This document shows, piece after piece, positions 11,098-20,314 of a stretch of 62,000 nucleotides of DNA; the stretch's first letter is position 1, and each line of letters opens with the position of its first letter. Below the pieces are notes generated by a model. That model ran no database searches and was not told where the DNA came from. It was given only the letters and a program-made list of their open reading frames with translations. Location: assembly GCA_905221605.1 (NCBI GenBank), contig CAJNDS010002135.1, positions 177,501 to 239,500 of the forward strand, in the 5' to 3' direction. The translations under genes were made by a program, and so were the position numbers. The DNA is from Symbiodinium natans. Its lineage: Eukaryota; Sar; Dinophyceae; Suessiales; Symbiodiniaceae.

Positions 11098-12234
11098 ATG
11101 GCCGAAGCAGGCTGTGAGGAGCCTTCATTCTCTTGGCCCCTGGCCGTTGTTGGACGGACTTGTGGGGTCATGGACGAGGCACTCGGGTTCGCAGCTCACT
11201 TGAAGCCTTTGCCCTCACACCGGTTTTTCTGCAGTGGTTGGGGGGACCTCCAGTCGGTGCAAGATGCGCGTGTCATCATGGAGGACTTCCTTGTGGAATA
11301 TTCACAAGGCATTGCACCTCCCACTGTCTCCCTGGAACCAGAGCATGTGATCTTTGGTGGCTCGGGTTTTTGCTGCCGCGGTCGATTTCCCAGCCCAATG
11401 GCATGCCACCTGCCGGAGGAGAGCAAGCTTTGCGAGTTTGAGCTCCTAGTTCCGAAGGATCGGCAGCCTTGGGCATGCGTAGTGCAGTTCCCAGGCACTG
11501 CAGACCAGTCTTACTTTTTCCGCAAGATGATGCTGGGATCCCCGCTGCTGCGAGAAGGCGTGGCTTCAGTCCTGATGACTCCGGCATACTACGGTGCCCG
11601 TCGTCCAAAACAACAGACATTGCACTACATCGACAAGGTTGCAGATTTCTTGCATCAGAGCACAAGCCTGCTTTTGGAGGCCTTGCAGGTCTTAGACTGG
11701 CTGCGTGTGAAGTTTCCCCAAGCCAGCCTCGGTTGCACTGGGATCTCGTGGGGGGGGGCCATGGCCTCCTGCATGGGCTTTCTGGCCCGACGCCATGACC
11801 TGGCAGTGGTGCCTTGCCTTCCCTCTGCCAACCCGGAGGTGCTCATTACTGGGGCACTTCGGGGTGAGGTGGCCATGGAACTGCTGGCAGTAAATGGACT
11901 TGATGTGCAAGAGGCCGAGGGTTTGCTGAGGGGTCTGCTGTGCGCCACGTCCACCTCGGATCTGCAGCAGATGGACATCCCTGGGCCGGTTGCTCGAAAG
12001 GTTGTGCTGCAAGTCAGCGCTTTCTATGACACCTTTGTGGACAAGCATGCCAGCCAAGTAGCCTTTCGAACGCTTCGGCATCTGGACAGCGGAGCTCAGC
12101 TGCGCTGGGTCGCTGGTGGTCATGCTTCTTCCCACGTCGTGGCACGTTGCCTCTTCAAGAGATCCATTCTGATTGGCCTTCGACGTTTGACCGCCCAGCA
12201 AAGGGAACCTACCTGGATCCCATCCAAGATGTGA
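11098..12234 (+). CDS. ABHD18-family alpha/beta hydrolase, intronless
   Basis: A single open frame of 378 residues starts at the ATG at 11098 and ends at TGA. It matches the ABHD18 (DUF2048) layout: an N-terminal GWG motif, FPSPMA, the oxyanion-side segment QFPGTADQSYFFRKMM, then LMTPAYYGARRPKQQ, and the nucleophile elbow TGISWGGAMAS with Ser217. A likely acid is Asp311 or Asp315 in SAFYDTFVDK, and the catalytic His is His342 in WVAGGHASSH. Length is shorter than animal ABHD18 because the variable insert between the elbow and the acid is missing. The substrate of this family is not well known, so only hydrolase activity is inferred. No intron is needed, in contrast to every neighbour. It lies between coiled-coil exons at 10235 and 12469 on the same strand, which suggests a retroposed or nested gene. 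An in-frame Met at about residue 25 is an alternative start. Confidence 0.85.
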   Translation: MAEAGCEEPSFSWPLAVVGRTCGVMDEALGFAAHLKPLPSHRFFCSGWGDLQSVQDARVIMEDFLVEYSQGIAPPTVSLEPEHVIFGGSGFCCRGRFPSPMACHLPEESKLCEFELLVPKDRQPWACVVQFPGTADQSYFFRKMMLGSPLLREGVASVLMTPAYYGARRPKQQTLHYIDKVADFLHQSTSLLLEALQVLDWLRVKFPQASLGCTGISWGGAMASCMGFLARRHDLAVVPCLPSANPEVLITGALRGEVAMELLAVNGLDVQEAEGLLRGLLCATSTSDLQQMDIPGPVARKVVLQVSAFYDTFVDKHASQVAFRTLRHLDSGAQLRWVAGGHASSHVVARCLFKRSILIGLRRLTAQQREPTWIPSKM

Positions 12235-12468
12235 GGCAAGCCCACGGCTCTCACAGCTTTAGTGCACAGAATCCTGTCATGGTCGTGCGGGAACGGTGCC
12301 AACAGTTCTTGTGTGCAACCTGGTGCATATGTCAGTGCATGATGATGCCAGGCTTCTCAGTGCCGTACATGGTTTGGGGTGGCACATCATTTCTGTCTCG
12401 CTGCGTCTGCCTAACAGTTCTTACGACGCACTGTGGCCGTAGCCGTTTTCAGTTTCGGGACTTGGCAG

Positions 12469-15400
12469 GCCGAACACGAGGAGCTGAAGAAGCAGGCGTT
12501 TGCTGTTTTGGAACCTCAAGTGCAGCAAGTTGTGATTCCTGAGCTGCCAGATCTGTGCCATGTCCACAGGTGGAATCTGAACGGCTGGAGCTTCTCAAGG
12601 CGCCAGACTGGGTTCTTGAGCCTCCCTGAAAACATCGACACGAAAGTCCAGAATACTCTGAAAGAAGTGGTGGTGGCATTTGCCTTGAAGTGCCTTGAAG
12701 CAGTTGGCAGCAATGCTACGAGAGCTTTGCACCTGCACTGGGCGAGGATGGCCAATTATCGAAGGAAACCCTGTTAGTCTCAGACAGGTGCGATCCAACC
12801 TTGAGATGGAATGCGAGCGACGCTTGGAAGAGGTCCGCAGATGTCTGCAGTGCTTTCCAGTGTGACCCAGCGTGTAACCTGCGCCTGGAAGCACCCTTTC
12901 ATGCTGGCATGTGCAAGAGCAAGGTACGGGTACTTGCAGATTCGGTCCAGGCTGGGCAGCATGAAACGGAGTGAAGTGGACACTGTAGACCACGGCTCGC
13001 AGACATTCTTGACTGGAAGACGACATGCAAGAATGCACAAAGGTGTCCCTAAATTGTCCTTGTTAGCAGGAGGGTCGGCAGCGCGCCATCGCCGCTGAAG
13101 AGGCATGCGACACATGCACGCGCACGAAGCCAAACGACGGGTCAAGAAAAACATGCCAGAGAGCAACCGGCTCGTCAATCCGAATCTTTGAGCCTGCAGC
13201 GTAAGTGAACTTGCGGGACGCAGATAGGCTTGCTGGAGTACACCTTTGAAGCCCTGTTTGCCTGAACGAGCAGAGCAAGAAATGTCAAGAAGGCTGAGCA
13301 AAGATAGGGGTGTCCCACCCACTCCAAGGATGCCAAAAACGGGGGTATATAAATTATACTCATAAAGCTCATAAGCCGTTTTGCCAAGCGAAGCTTTCGT
13401 AGGGTGGTGGGAGCCGGTGCGTTCTGCTGTTGGTGGAAGTGATTGACTTGCTTCAGAGGATCAGTCGAGGTGACGTCGTTGCGCCTGTGACACCTGGCAA
13501 AAAGCCAGCCGCATGCGTAATGTTTGCTGGGCACGTACGGGGAAGCATGCCTGTTGCACTTGGGCGGCCAGGGTGCCACAGGGCAGATCAAAACCATTTT
13601 TTCATCTACTGATCGGAATGAAGCTCTCCCAAGCCAATGTGGCTGCTCTGGGGGGTGGGAAGGGTGGAGACCGGACGGCGCGAATTGGGACTTGTGCAAA
13701 GCTGTGTAAGTAGGAGACTAGGGCATTGTGGATGGTAGCGACATCATACCCAGCATCCAGTGTCGAGGCGGCCAATCAGCGCGCCAAAGAAGCTGGCTTC
13801 CAGGTCCAAGTGCTGCAGGCGCCCGCAACCCTTGTGCAGCGTTTTTGGTGGAGTTTTGCTCGGCTCAGGATCGACTGCGCGAGGCAGAGGCCAGGTGTCT
13901 TGAAGAGTCGCGCAGTTTGTAGCATACAGCAGACCATTCAGCTTACACGTAGACTGTTGACAGGTCATGTCCGCACTAGCAGATTCCCGTTTCCGTCTGT
14001 GTGATGCAAGCGCTTGGAGGCTACCCTGGAGCGGGAGCGGCAGCAGTTCCGTGTGGCGCAAGAAGCGCAAGCAGTGGCAGGTGTCGGCGCTGCGAGAGGG
14101 GCGTTTACCAGAGACACAAGTTGCGCCAGTGCAATGTTCAAGAGTGTCTGACAACAGGGGCTGACCTCCGCCAACTCGAGGTGCACCGGCCTACTCGATC
14201 CTACCTGCAGCTTTCACTCAAACTTTCTCAAGCTTGAAACGCACACTTGCTGACCACAGCAGCGTGTGCTGGTTCGCTAACGTGCTATCATGTGCTGCAC
14301 GGATGTAGTTGTCCTTGATCTGGTTTCAGGAGAACTCGCGCGCTGTGCTTGCAGACTGCCGTGCATTGCAGCAAAAGGCGTGGGTGTTCGAGGTTTGCAC
14401 TTGCGCGCTGCTTGTACAAACATGCTTCTGGTGCGCAGCAGTGGCCAAAAGGTTCGAGAGTTGGAGCTGGAGCGAGCAGCTTTCCTCGAGGTTCAGGCGA
14501 AGTCTGAGGACACGGATGAAAGATTAATGAGGAAGCCCTTCATTTGCACAGCGTTGGAAGACTAGTTGCTACTGACCCGGACGAAACCATTACAGTTGCG
14601 GACGGATGCTCGACCTGGCCACGTTACCCCTGCAGCTGTTTGTTTAGAATTAGCATGGTTCCAGTTTTCTTGCTTCGGACTTCAGACCTCGGTAGGATTA
14701 TTGGAAAACGTCCCACATTCCCACGGCACTGTCTGGAAGCTGCGAGGAGGACCGCAAGGCCATGATTGTTCGCATCAGCCAGTTCGAGGACCAAAATCAG
14801 ATATGCTTGGAAGATTCAATGGCAAGGCTACCCAGGTTAGCCACTGCCAACACCCCTCCTTACTGCCTGTACGACGTAGGTCGGTTCTTGTCTCTTGAAG
14901 GAGGAGAAGTCCCGGGACATGGAGTCGGTGCTACAGCATCACCGTGAGCAGTGGCGCGAGGAAGCGGACAGTTGGTTCAACAGCCTTTATCATATTTTAT
15001 CATCAAAATCTGTGTTTAGGCAGTCGAAAGTGACCTTTCAGCGGCAATCCTCCAATCCTAAGCCTTTAAGCTGCTTCAAGACCAGGCTGCCAACAGAGAA
15101 TCAGAGCAGATGTTGGCAGCTCAGTCTTTTGCATTTCGCAGTGCCAGAGTTGATCACGGCACAAACATGGGTACAGCTGTTGTTTTTCTCTTTTCTGATG
15201 ATGTGTGCGAAGGCGGGCCTCCATCGAAGCAACGCACAGCCGGACCTTGAAGGCCCGGCGCACCGACTCTCATCTTAGGCCTTTCCACACCACCCTGATG
15301 CGGAGTTAGTCTTGTGAGTCCACCCCGAAAGCCGACAAGTGCGCATCGCCCGCAATGCTCGGATCAGGACCTTGAGAGGCAGACCCAGGCAAGGGCAGGC

Positions 15401-15681
15401 GAGTCGAACGCGAGCCTTCTCAAGGAGCTGGAGGACTGGAAGGCAGAGTGCATGAGGCCGAGGGTGGTGGGGAGCGAGTGATCTGTGTCTCTGTGTCTCG
15501 ATTTCCGGGGGTGGGGGGGGGGGGGAGGCACCTTGCAGCGTTGCACTGTATATACTGACTTTATCCCAATTTTCTCTCACCTTTATTACTCTCGCCTTTG
15601 TTTTCGCAGCTTGGCAGGCTGCGGGGTGACTGTGATGGCGAGCGGAGGGCGAGGGTGGAGCTGGAGCAGCGACATGCCGCC
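12469..15681 (+). CDS. coiled-coil micro-exon series, block 1
   Basis: A run of short exons, each in a helix-forming frame bounded by AG and GT/GC. They are 12469-12495 (AEHEELKKQ), 12788-12840 (VRSNLEMECERRLEEVR), 13082-13102 (RAIAAEE), 13761-13791 (VEAANQRAKE), 13869-13894 (DRLREAEA), 14011-14080 (RLEATLERERQQFRVAQEAQ), 14330-14377 (ENSRAVLADCRALQQK), 14452-14490 (VRELELERAAFLE), 14740-14800 (CEEDRKAMIVRISQFEDQNQ), 14901-14970 (EEKSRDMESVLQHHREQWRE), 15081-15124 (DQAANRESEQMLAAQ), 15368-15442 (DLERQTQARAGESNASLLKE) and 15610-15681 (LGRLRGDCDGERRARVELEQ). All are rich in Glu, Arg, Lys, Gln, Leu and Ala, as in long coiled coils. Donors are a mix of GC and GT. I infer one protein from the strand and the common style; transcript data are lacking. 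Confidence 0.6.
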
Positions 15682-16189
15682 GTCCGGGGCCCTGACTCGG
15701 GGGTGCACGGGTCCAGCCTCTCAATTTCTTTTGTGTGTTCGAGTGCACTGCGTATGCCTTTCTCTAGCGTGGTATGAAAGAATACGTGTGGGGGCTCCCA
15801 GAGATTGGCTGTCAAAGGGGCCTCTAGCTCCCTTGTGGTTGCTTGCACGCGCATGCCGGTGTGGAGTAATCCGGAACGGTGTGAGGTCGCCTTGGACAAC
15901 GTGTAACGCGCCTCTCTGTGAGTTTTTCTGCGATGGAAAGCACACCTTGGCCTTACACAGGGCGCTTGGAGTTGCCATCGGTTCAATCCCTCGTACGAAA
16001 TGTGCGAAGCAATGCTCTCCACGCTTTGCACCATCAACGGCCCTCAGCTCCCGAGCCTCTGTGTCGTACTCGCGCTTTTTCCGCGGCGCTTTTGCTTACC
16101 GTCCGGTTCTGTGGGACGTTACCATCATTACGGCGAGCATGGCGGCGAGTTGGGAGCCTTAGCGTGGTGCATCAGGCACCTGCGCGAAG

Positions 16190-16229
16190 TGCATCTGATC
16201 GCTGCGAGCTACAGGAGCAAGAGCGGCAA
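16190..16229 (+). CDS. coiled-coil micro-exon lying in frame with the oxygenase ORF
   Basis: After the acceptor CGCGAAG the segment reads ASDRCELQEQERQ and a GC donor (GCTAGC) follows. It is of the same type as the neighbouring coiled-coil exons. It is also in the same reading frame as the downstream oxygenase, because the frame is open from 15918. Either the host gene skips the oxygenase by splicing after 16229, or the oxygenase part is a very large exon of the same protein. Composition changes sharply after it, which favours the first reading. Confidence 0.4.
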
Positions 16230-16331
16230 GCTAGCTTGCACAAGTTCCTACTGCTGCCAAAGCGGTGGTCAAAACGGGTCGGCCACGCAGACCATCACTT
16301 GAAGCCCCTGGGAGCCTCGCAAGCAAGGCGC

Positions 16332-17357
16332 ATGCTTTTGTTCGAGAATGCTGCTGCACTTGGCGACGTGGAGTGGCTTCGGGCAATTCTGGATGCTGGC
16401 ATAGATGTCAATGGGAAGAACCTGTTTGGACAAACTGCTTTGTTCTTGGCTTCCTGGTATGGCCACGATGAGGTCGTTGCTCTGCTGCTCTCCTATGGCG
16501 CTGAAGCTCTAGCGGCAAGCGGCGGGGTGACGCCGCTCCAGGTGGCAGAAGCGAAGGGTCATCAGAAAATTGTTGAGATGCTGCGCGTGTTGTGTTTAAC
16601 AGAAGCCGATGCAAAAGACGAAGCTATGAGCGTCAACGCCCGTTCAAGCTTGGTTTCAAGCGTGGACCCACAGCTTATTCTGCCTGAGCCAGGCATGGTG
16701 GGAAGTTGGCTTTTTTCTGAGACCTTTCAGGAAGGCTTCCTTCAAAGGCTCGATGATTTGGGCAGCAGCCTGCCTGTACCGGAAACGGAGATGGGCCGGC
16801 GGGCAGCTGAACGCCTCTTTTTCTGTGACTCCGTCGGTGGCATACAGGAAGCGCTGACATCGCTGTTGCATCATGCAGGATTTGAAGATGCGTGTGTATC
16901 TCCATGGTTTCGATTTCTGCGATACAAAAACGCCAACGTGCCCTTGGTTCCCCACGTGGACTATGAGTGGCTGCCTGGGTACATTTCTGCAGCCCTTCCT
17001 GGCTACGCGGGCCTCAGCACCACCCACACGTTACTCCTGTACCTCACTGATTGCCACGATGGTGGTGAGACCTGGTTACTGGATGGGACACCAGACCAGC
17101 CTGTGGACGATCCTGAGACACTGGCTCGTGTCCCTGCTCGGCGCGGTCGTATGTTTCTATTCCCTCATCAGCGCCTGCATATGGGCACTGCTCTGCAATG
17201 CCTCCCAAAGATGATGCTTCGAGCCGATGTCCGATTGGGCTCAGCACCAGACGTGGAGCGCATCGAAAATGAGCTCAAGCACCATTCAGGCACACACATC
17301 TCAAGCATAGGCATAGCAGAAAACCAACTAGAAAAAGCTGTACCGGGACAGGATTAA
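16332..17357 (+). CDS. ankyrin-repeat 2-oxoglutarate/Fe(II) oxygenase (prolyl 4-hydroxylase-like), intronless
   Basis: From the ATG at 16332 the frame gives 341 residues; it is open upstream to 15918, but that part has no protein-like character except a coiled-coil exon. Residues about 1-100 form two clear ankyrin repeats (FGQTALFLASWYGHDEVVAL and GVTPLQVAEAKGHQKIVEML) plus a partial first one. The C-terminal half has the P4H-type double-stranded beta-helix signature: HVDYEW with iron ligands His208 and Asp210, LLLYLTDCHDGGETWLL, the distal ligand His283 in RLHMG, and Arg297 in MLRADVRL as the likely 2-oxoglutarate contact. All catalytic positions are present, so an active dioxygenase is expected. 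The substrate is unknown; the ankyrin part may hold it. No intron is needed. Coiled-coil exons flank it on the same strand (16190, 17391), so it appears nested or retroposed. Confidence 0.85.
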   Translation: MLLFENAAALGDVEWLRAILDAGIDVNGKNLFGQTALFLASWYGHDEVVALLLSYGAEALAASGGVTPLQVAEAKGHQKIVEMLRVLCLTEADAKDEAMSVNARSSLVSSVDPQLILPEPGMVGSWLFSETFQEGFLQRLDDLGSSLPVPETEMGRRAAERLFFCDSVGGIQEALTSLLHHAGFEDACVSPWFRFLRYKNANVPLVPHVDYEWLPGYISAALPGYAGLSTTHTLLLYLTDCHDGGETWLLDGTPDQPVDDPETLARVPARRGRMFLFPHQRLHMGTALQCLPKMMLRADVRLGSAPDVERIENELKHHSGTHISSIGIAENQLEKAVPGQD

Positions 17358-17390
17358 GAACCCATCGCGCTGTAGACTCTGCTACATTAG

Positions 17391-19628
17391 GCCGTCGAGG
17401 ACGCAGCGAAGCTGCGAGAGGACCAGCAACGATTGCAGGCACGGCTGGATGGTTGGGTTTCTTTGGGCATCAGAAGAAGCTAGCAAAAGCAAAGCCATTG
17501 CACATCCTTACAGGCCGCTCATGCAGCAGAAGAGCGTGCGAAGGCCGTGGGGGTGAGAACCTTCTCATCTTGGAGTTGCGGCAATTGAGAAGCTGCCGCT
17601 TGCTGGCAGGAAGAAGTCGCGTCGCGGCACCAGGCAGTGCTGGTGGACATGGAAAGGATGAAAGGAGACAAGCTGGAGCTGGAGAAGGTGCGACGGGTTT
17701 ACAAAAGTCTGCGGAGCCATGTTAATGCCATGTTCGTGAGCTTTACTTACTTGATATTGGTGCGAAGCTCCACGAGGACCAAGCTGCGGAAAAACAAGCC
17801 AGATTGCTTGCGGAGCAGAAGCATGCGGCAGCAATGGAGGCCCCCGCATCGCATCCATCCTCTCTTAGGGGATTAAACATGTTAAAAGCACCTGAAGAGA
17901 TGCAGAGAGAATGTAAAGGGCGAATCTCTCAATGCCTTCTTTTGAGGACGCGCAGCGCTTGAAGGCCGACCAGGAGAAGCTCCACGCCGTACTGCCGGCC
18001 TGGTTGAGAAAAGGCTCCCCCTATAACTGCAACTTTTTGCCGTTCTGTCAAAGCGCCAGGACAAAGCAGCTGAACAAGCAGCGCGGCAGGAGGCTTGGGA
18101 TTGGATCAGATGCTTCGCACTCTTGGCAGAGTGCTGCTAAGGGGGAAGCTGTAGAGGGTTTTTGAAGGGTTGGAGGCGCGCTCCATTCGGCAAATGCACT
18201 CCCCTCTCTGAGTTGATAGCCAGGTTTTTCATCGTGGCTAAAGGTCACGCTCCGTTTTTGAGTCTTCAACGCTGCCGCCACTGCTCGTGCTGAAGTCGGG
18301 CAGGCGGAGCGAAAACACCAATCCGTCTTGAAGGACATGGAGACGGTTCGCAAGGGCCTCGAAAGCTTTTGAATGCCATGTCTACAGTCTACATGTGATT
18401 GCGAACGCCCAAGGTGCGGACCACCAGCGGGTTACGCGAGAGAAGGAAGAAGAAGCTCGTCTCCGCACCGGGACCCGGGCAGTCCGAGAACAAGCCTTGA
18501 GGTCCTATTTGCACATTTTGCACATCTTTCCCAGGCTCGGAGGCTGAGACGAAGCATGCCTCTGTCGTCAAAGACATGCAGAGGCTGCAGGAAGACCACG
18601 CCAGGCCGTTGCTCCGCACTGCGCAGGGCTCCAGTTACTGGCCCCGTCGTGAAGTCAAGGATCAAAGCAGACAAAGATGCCGAAGAGCGCGCCAAGCTGG
18701 AGGCACTCCACCTTTCTCCATCATTCCCCCACTTTGCGTTTGTGCATCTTCTGTCAGGGCTGAGCTCGGTTGATAGTAGGCAGTTTGTAGTGCCTACCTT
18801 ATGGCAGGTGCAGCGTCTCCATGAGGCAGGGGCACACCAGAACGTCCGTGCCTTCTATTGCTATTATTCGGAGCGTACAGCCGAGGAGGTGCTGAGGGAG
18901 AAGACATCCGGGCATGGCCACTTACAGGACTGCATGTCTTATGCGTTGGTCACCATCTCCTACTCCCCACAACATGAATGCATCATTCATGTTCTTTCCT
19001 GTGAGTTTCTTGACTTGTTCGAGAGGAGCTCCTGGATGCGGAGAAGCGGGCCAAGGAGGAGATGCGGCAGCGCCATGCGGCGGCCGGCAGCTTGGGTGCT
19101 CACAATGTCATAAAGTACATTAAAGCACTGTCTCAGCATGTCGCATACGCTCACCAGTCCTAAACAGCATTTGTCCTTCGATGGTGTATGTTCCTTTGCC
19201 CTGCGGTGGTCAGGTGGAAAGTGACAAACAGCCGGCCCGGCATGTCTTGGCGGCTTGCAGTATCTCAGAGTCTGGCTGGGCACAGAGACTCAGTGGTCGC
19301 TGATGTGTTCTCTGTGTCATGTGACTTCCAGCCTGCGTATCACTTGTGTAGCAGATGGCTAGAATGCTGCAGGGCATGCGTTAAACTGTTGAAGATACAA
19401 TTAGCAGCTCCTGTTTGCAAGGAAGATGGCCCAGGATCAGGCGCAGCTGCAAGAAGACAAGGCGCCGGAAGAAAGCAGAGTGGACATGCTGGATGGGCAT
19501 CACGGAAGTACCAGATGCAGTGGCCGTTGGCCGACGGGACGTTGCAGCAGCAATTGAATCCATGGTAGCAGCATGTAACTTGTTGTACAACTCTCAAGAC
19601 GCAGCACACGAATGTGAAATGGTGAAAG
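17391..19628 (+). CDS. coiled-coil micro-exon series, block 2
   Basis: Exons seen: 17391-17451 (AVEDAAKLREDQQRLQARLD), 17514-17552 (AAHAAEERAKAVG, donor GTGAGA), 17610-17687 (EEVASRHQAVLVDMERMKGD...), 17768-17839 (LHEDQAAEKQARLLAEQKHA...), 17947-17988 (DAQRLKADQEKLHA), 18060-18092 (DKAAEQAARQE), 18304-18355 (AERKHQSVLKDMETVRKG), 18414-18454 (ADHQRVTREKEEE), 18535-18604 (SEAETKHASVVKDMQRLQED...), 18660-18702 (IKADKDAEERAKLE), 18881-18909 (AEEVLREKTS), 19026-19076 (ELLDAEKRAKEEMRQRH), 19422-19461 (KMAQDQAQLQEDK) and 19599-19628 (AAHECEMVK). Several share the frame A-E-x-K-H-x-x-V-L-x-D-M-E, so they look like duplicates of one another. Most donors are GC. The 690 bp after this block (19629-20314) has no recognised exon; it holds a short telomere-like stretch near 20080-20100. 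Confidence 0.65.
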
Positions 19629-20314
19629 GCAAGGGTCGGGCTGCCCGCAGAAGCAGAATGTAAAGTCCGGAAAGCGACAGGCAGATTTTTTCTCGCATTC
19701 TCAGCCTTTGTGGGTTTTAGCCTCGTGCGAATGCGTGCATGTCTATATATGAACGACCCGGCAGCCTGGGGGCTTAAGTATGCCAAGTTCTGGCCAAAGA
19801 ATGCATACTTCTCAAGCCCACCAGCCGACCACCAACATGTGAGCCTTGAGCAGCTAGCAAGGAAGGCATGGCGGGGCGCTAAAACGAAGAACTATCAGCG
19901 CCAGGGAGTTGACCCAGGCTGAGATGTTCAGAAATGGCACAGGTCGGATACAGGCAGCGCGCTCCTTTGAAGCACAACCACTCCGAATGCCGGGAAAATT
20001 TTGGCTTCCCCTGACTAACTTTCGTTTGCTTTGGCTTTGTTTTGTCAGGAAGTCTCGCAGCATGTTAAGGCTCTTACGGGTTGAGGGTTTAGGGTTTGGG
20101 CAATCAGGTCTGATGGGGTCAAGCTCTTACAGCCATGTTTCATATGCCATAAGTTTCAATTCACGACCCTGCATCATGTGGTCCAGAATTTTTGCGGTGG
20201 ACACTGGCACCACGTAGAATTGGTGTTCCAGTTGTCCTTGTTGGGGTGTTGTTGTTCGACCCTTCCCATTCTGGCCCTTGTGTGCGTAGAAATGCTTGCC
20301 ACCTCCGCTGGCAG

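Noticed and set aside
12780-13322. 180-residue minus-strand frame
   Set aside because: Overlaps plus-strand coiled-coil exons at 12788 and 13082; Cys/Arg/Ser-rich with no motif.
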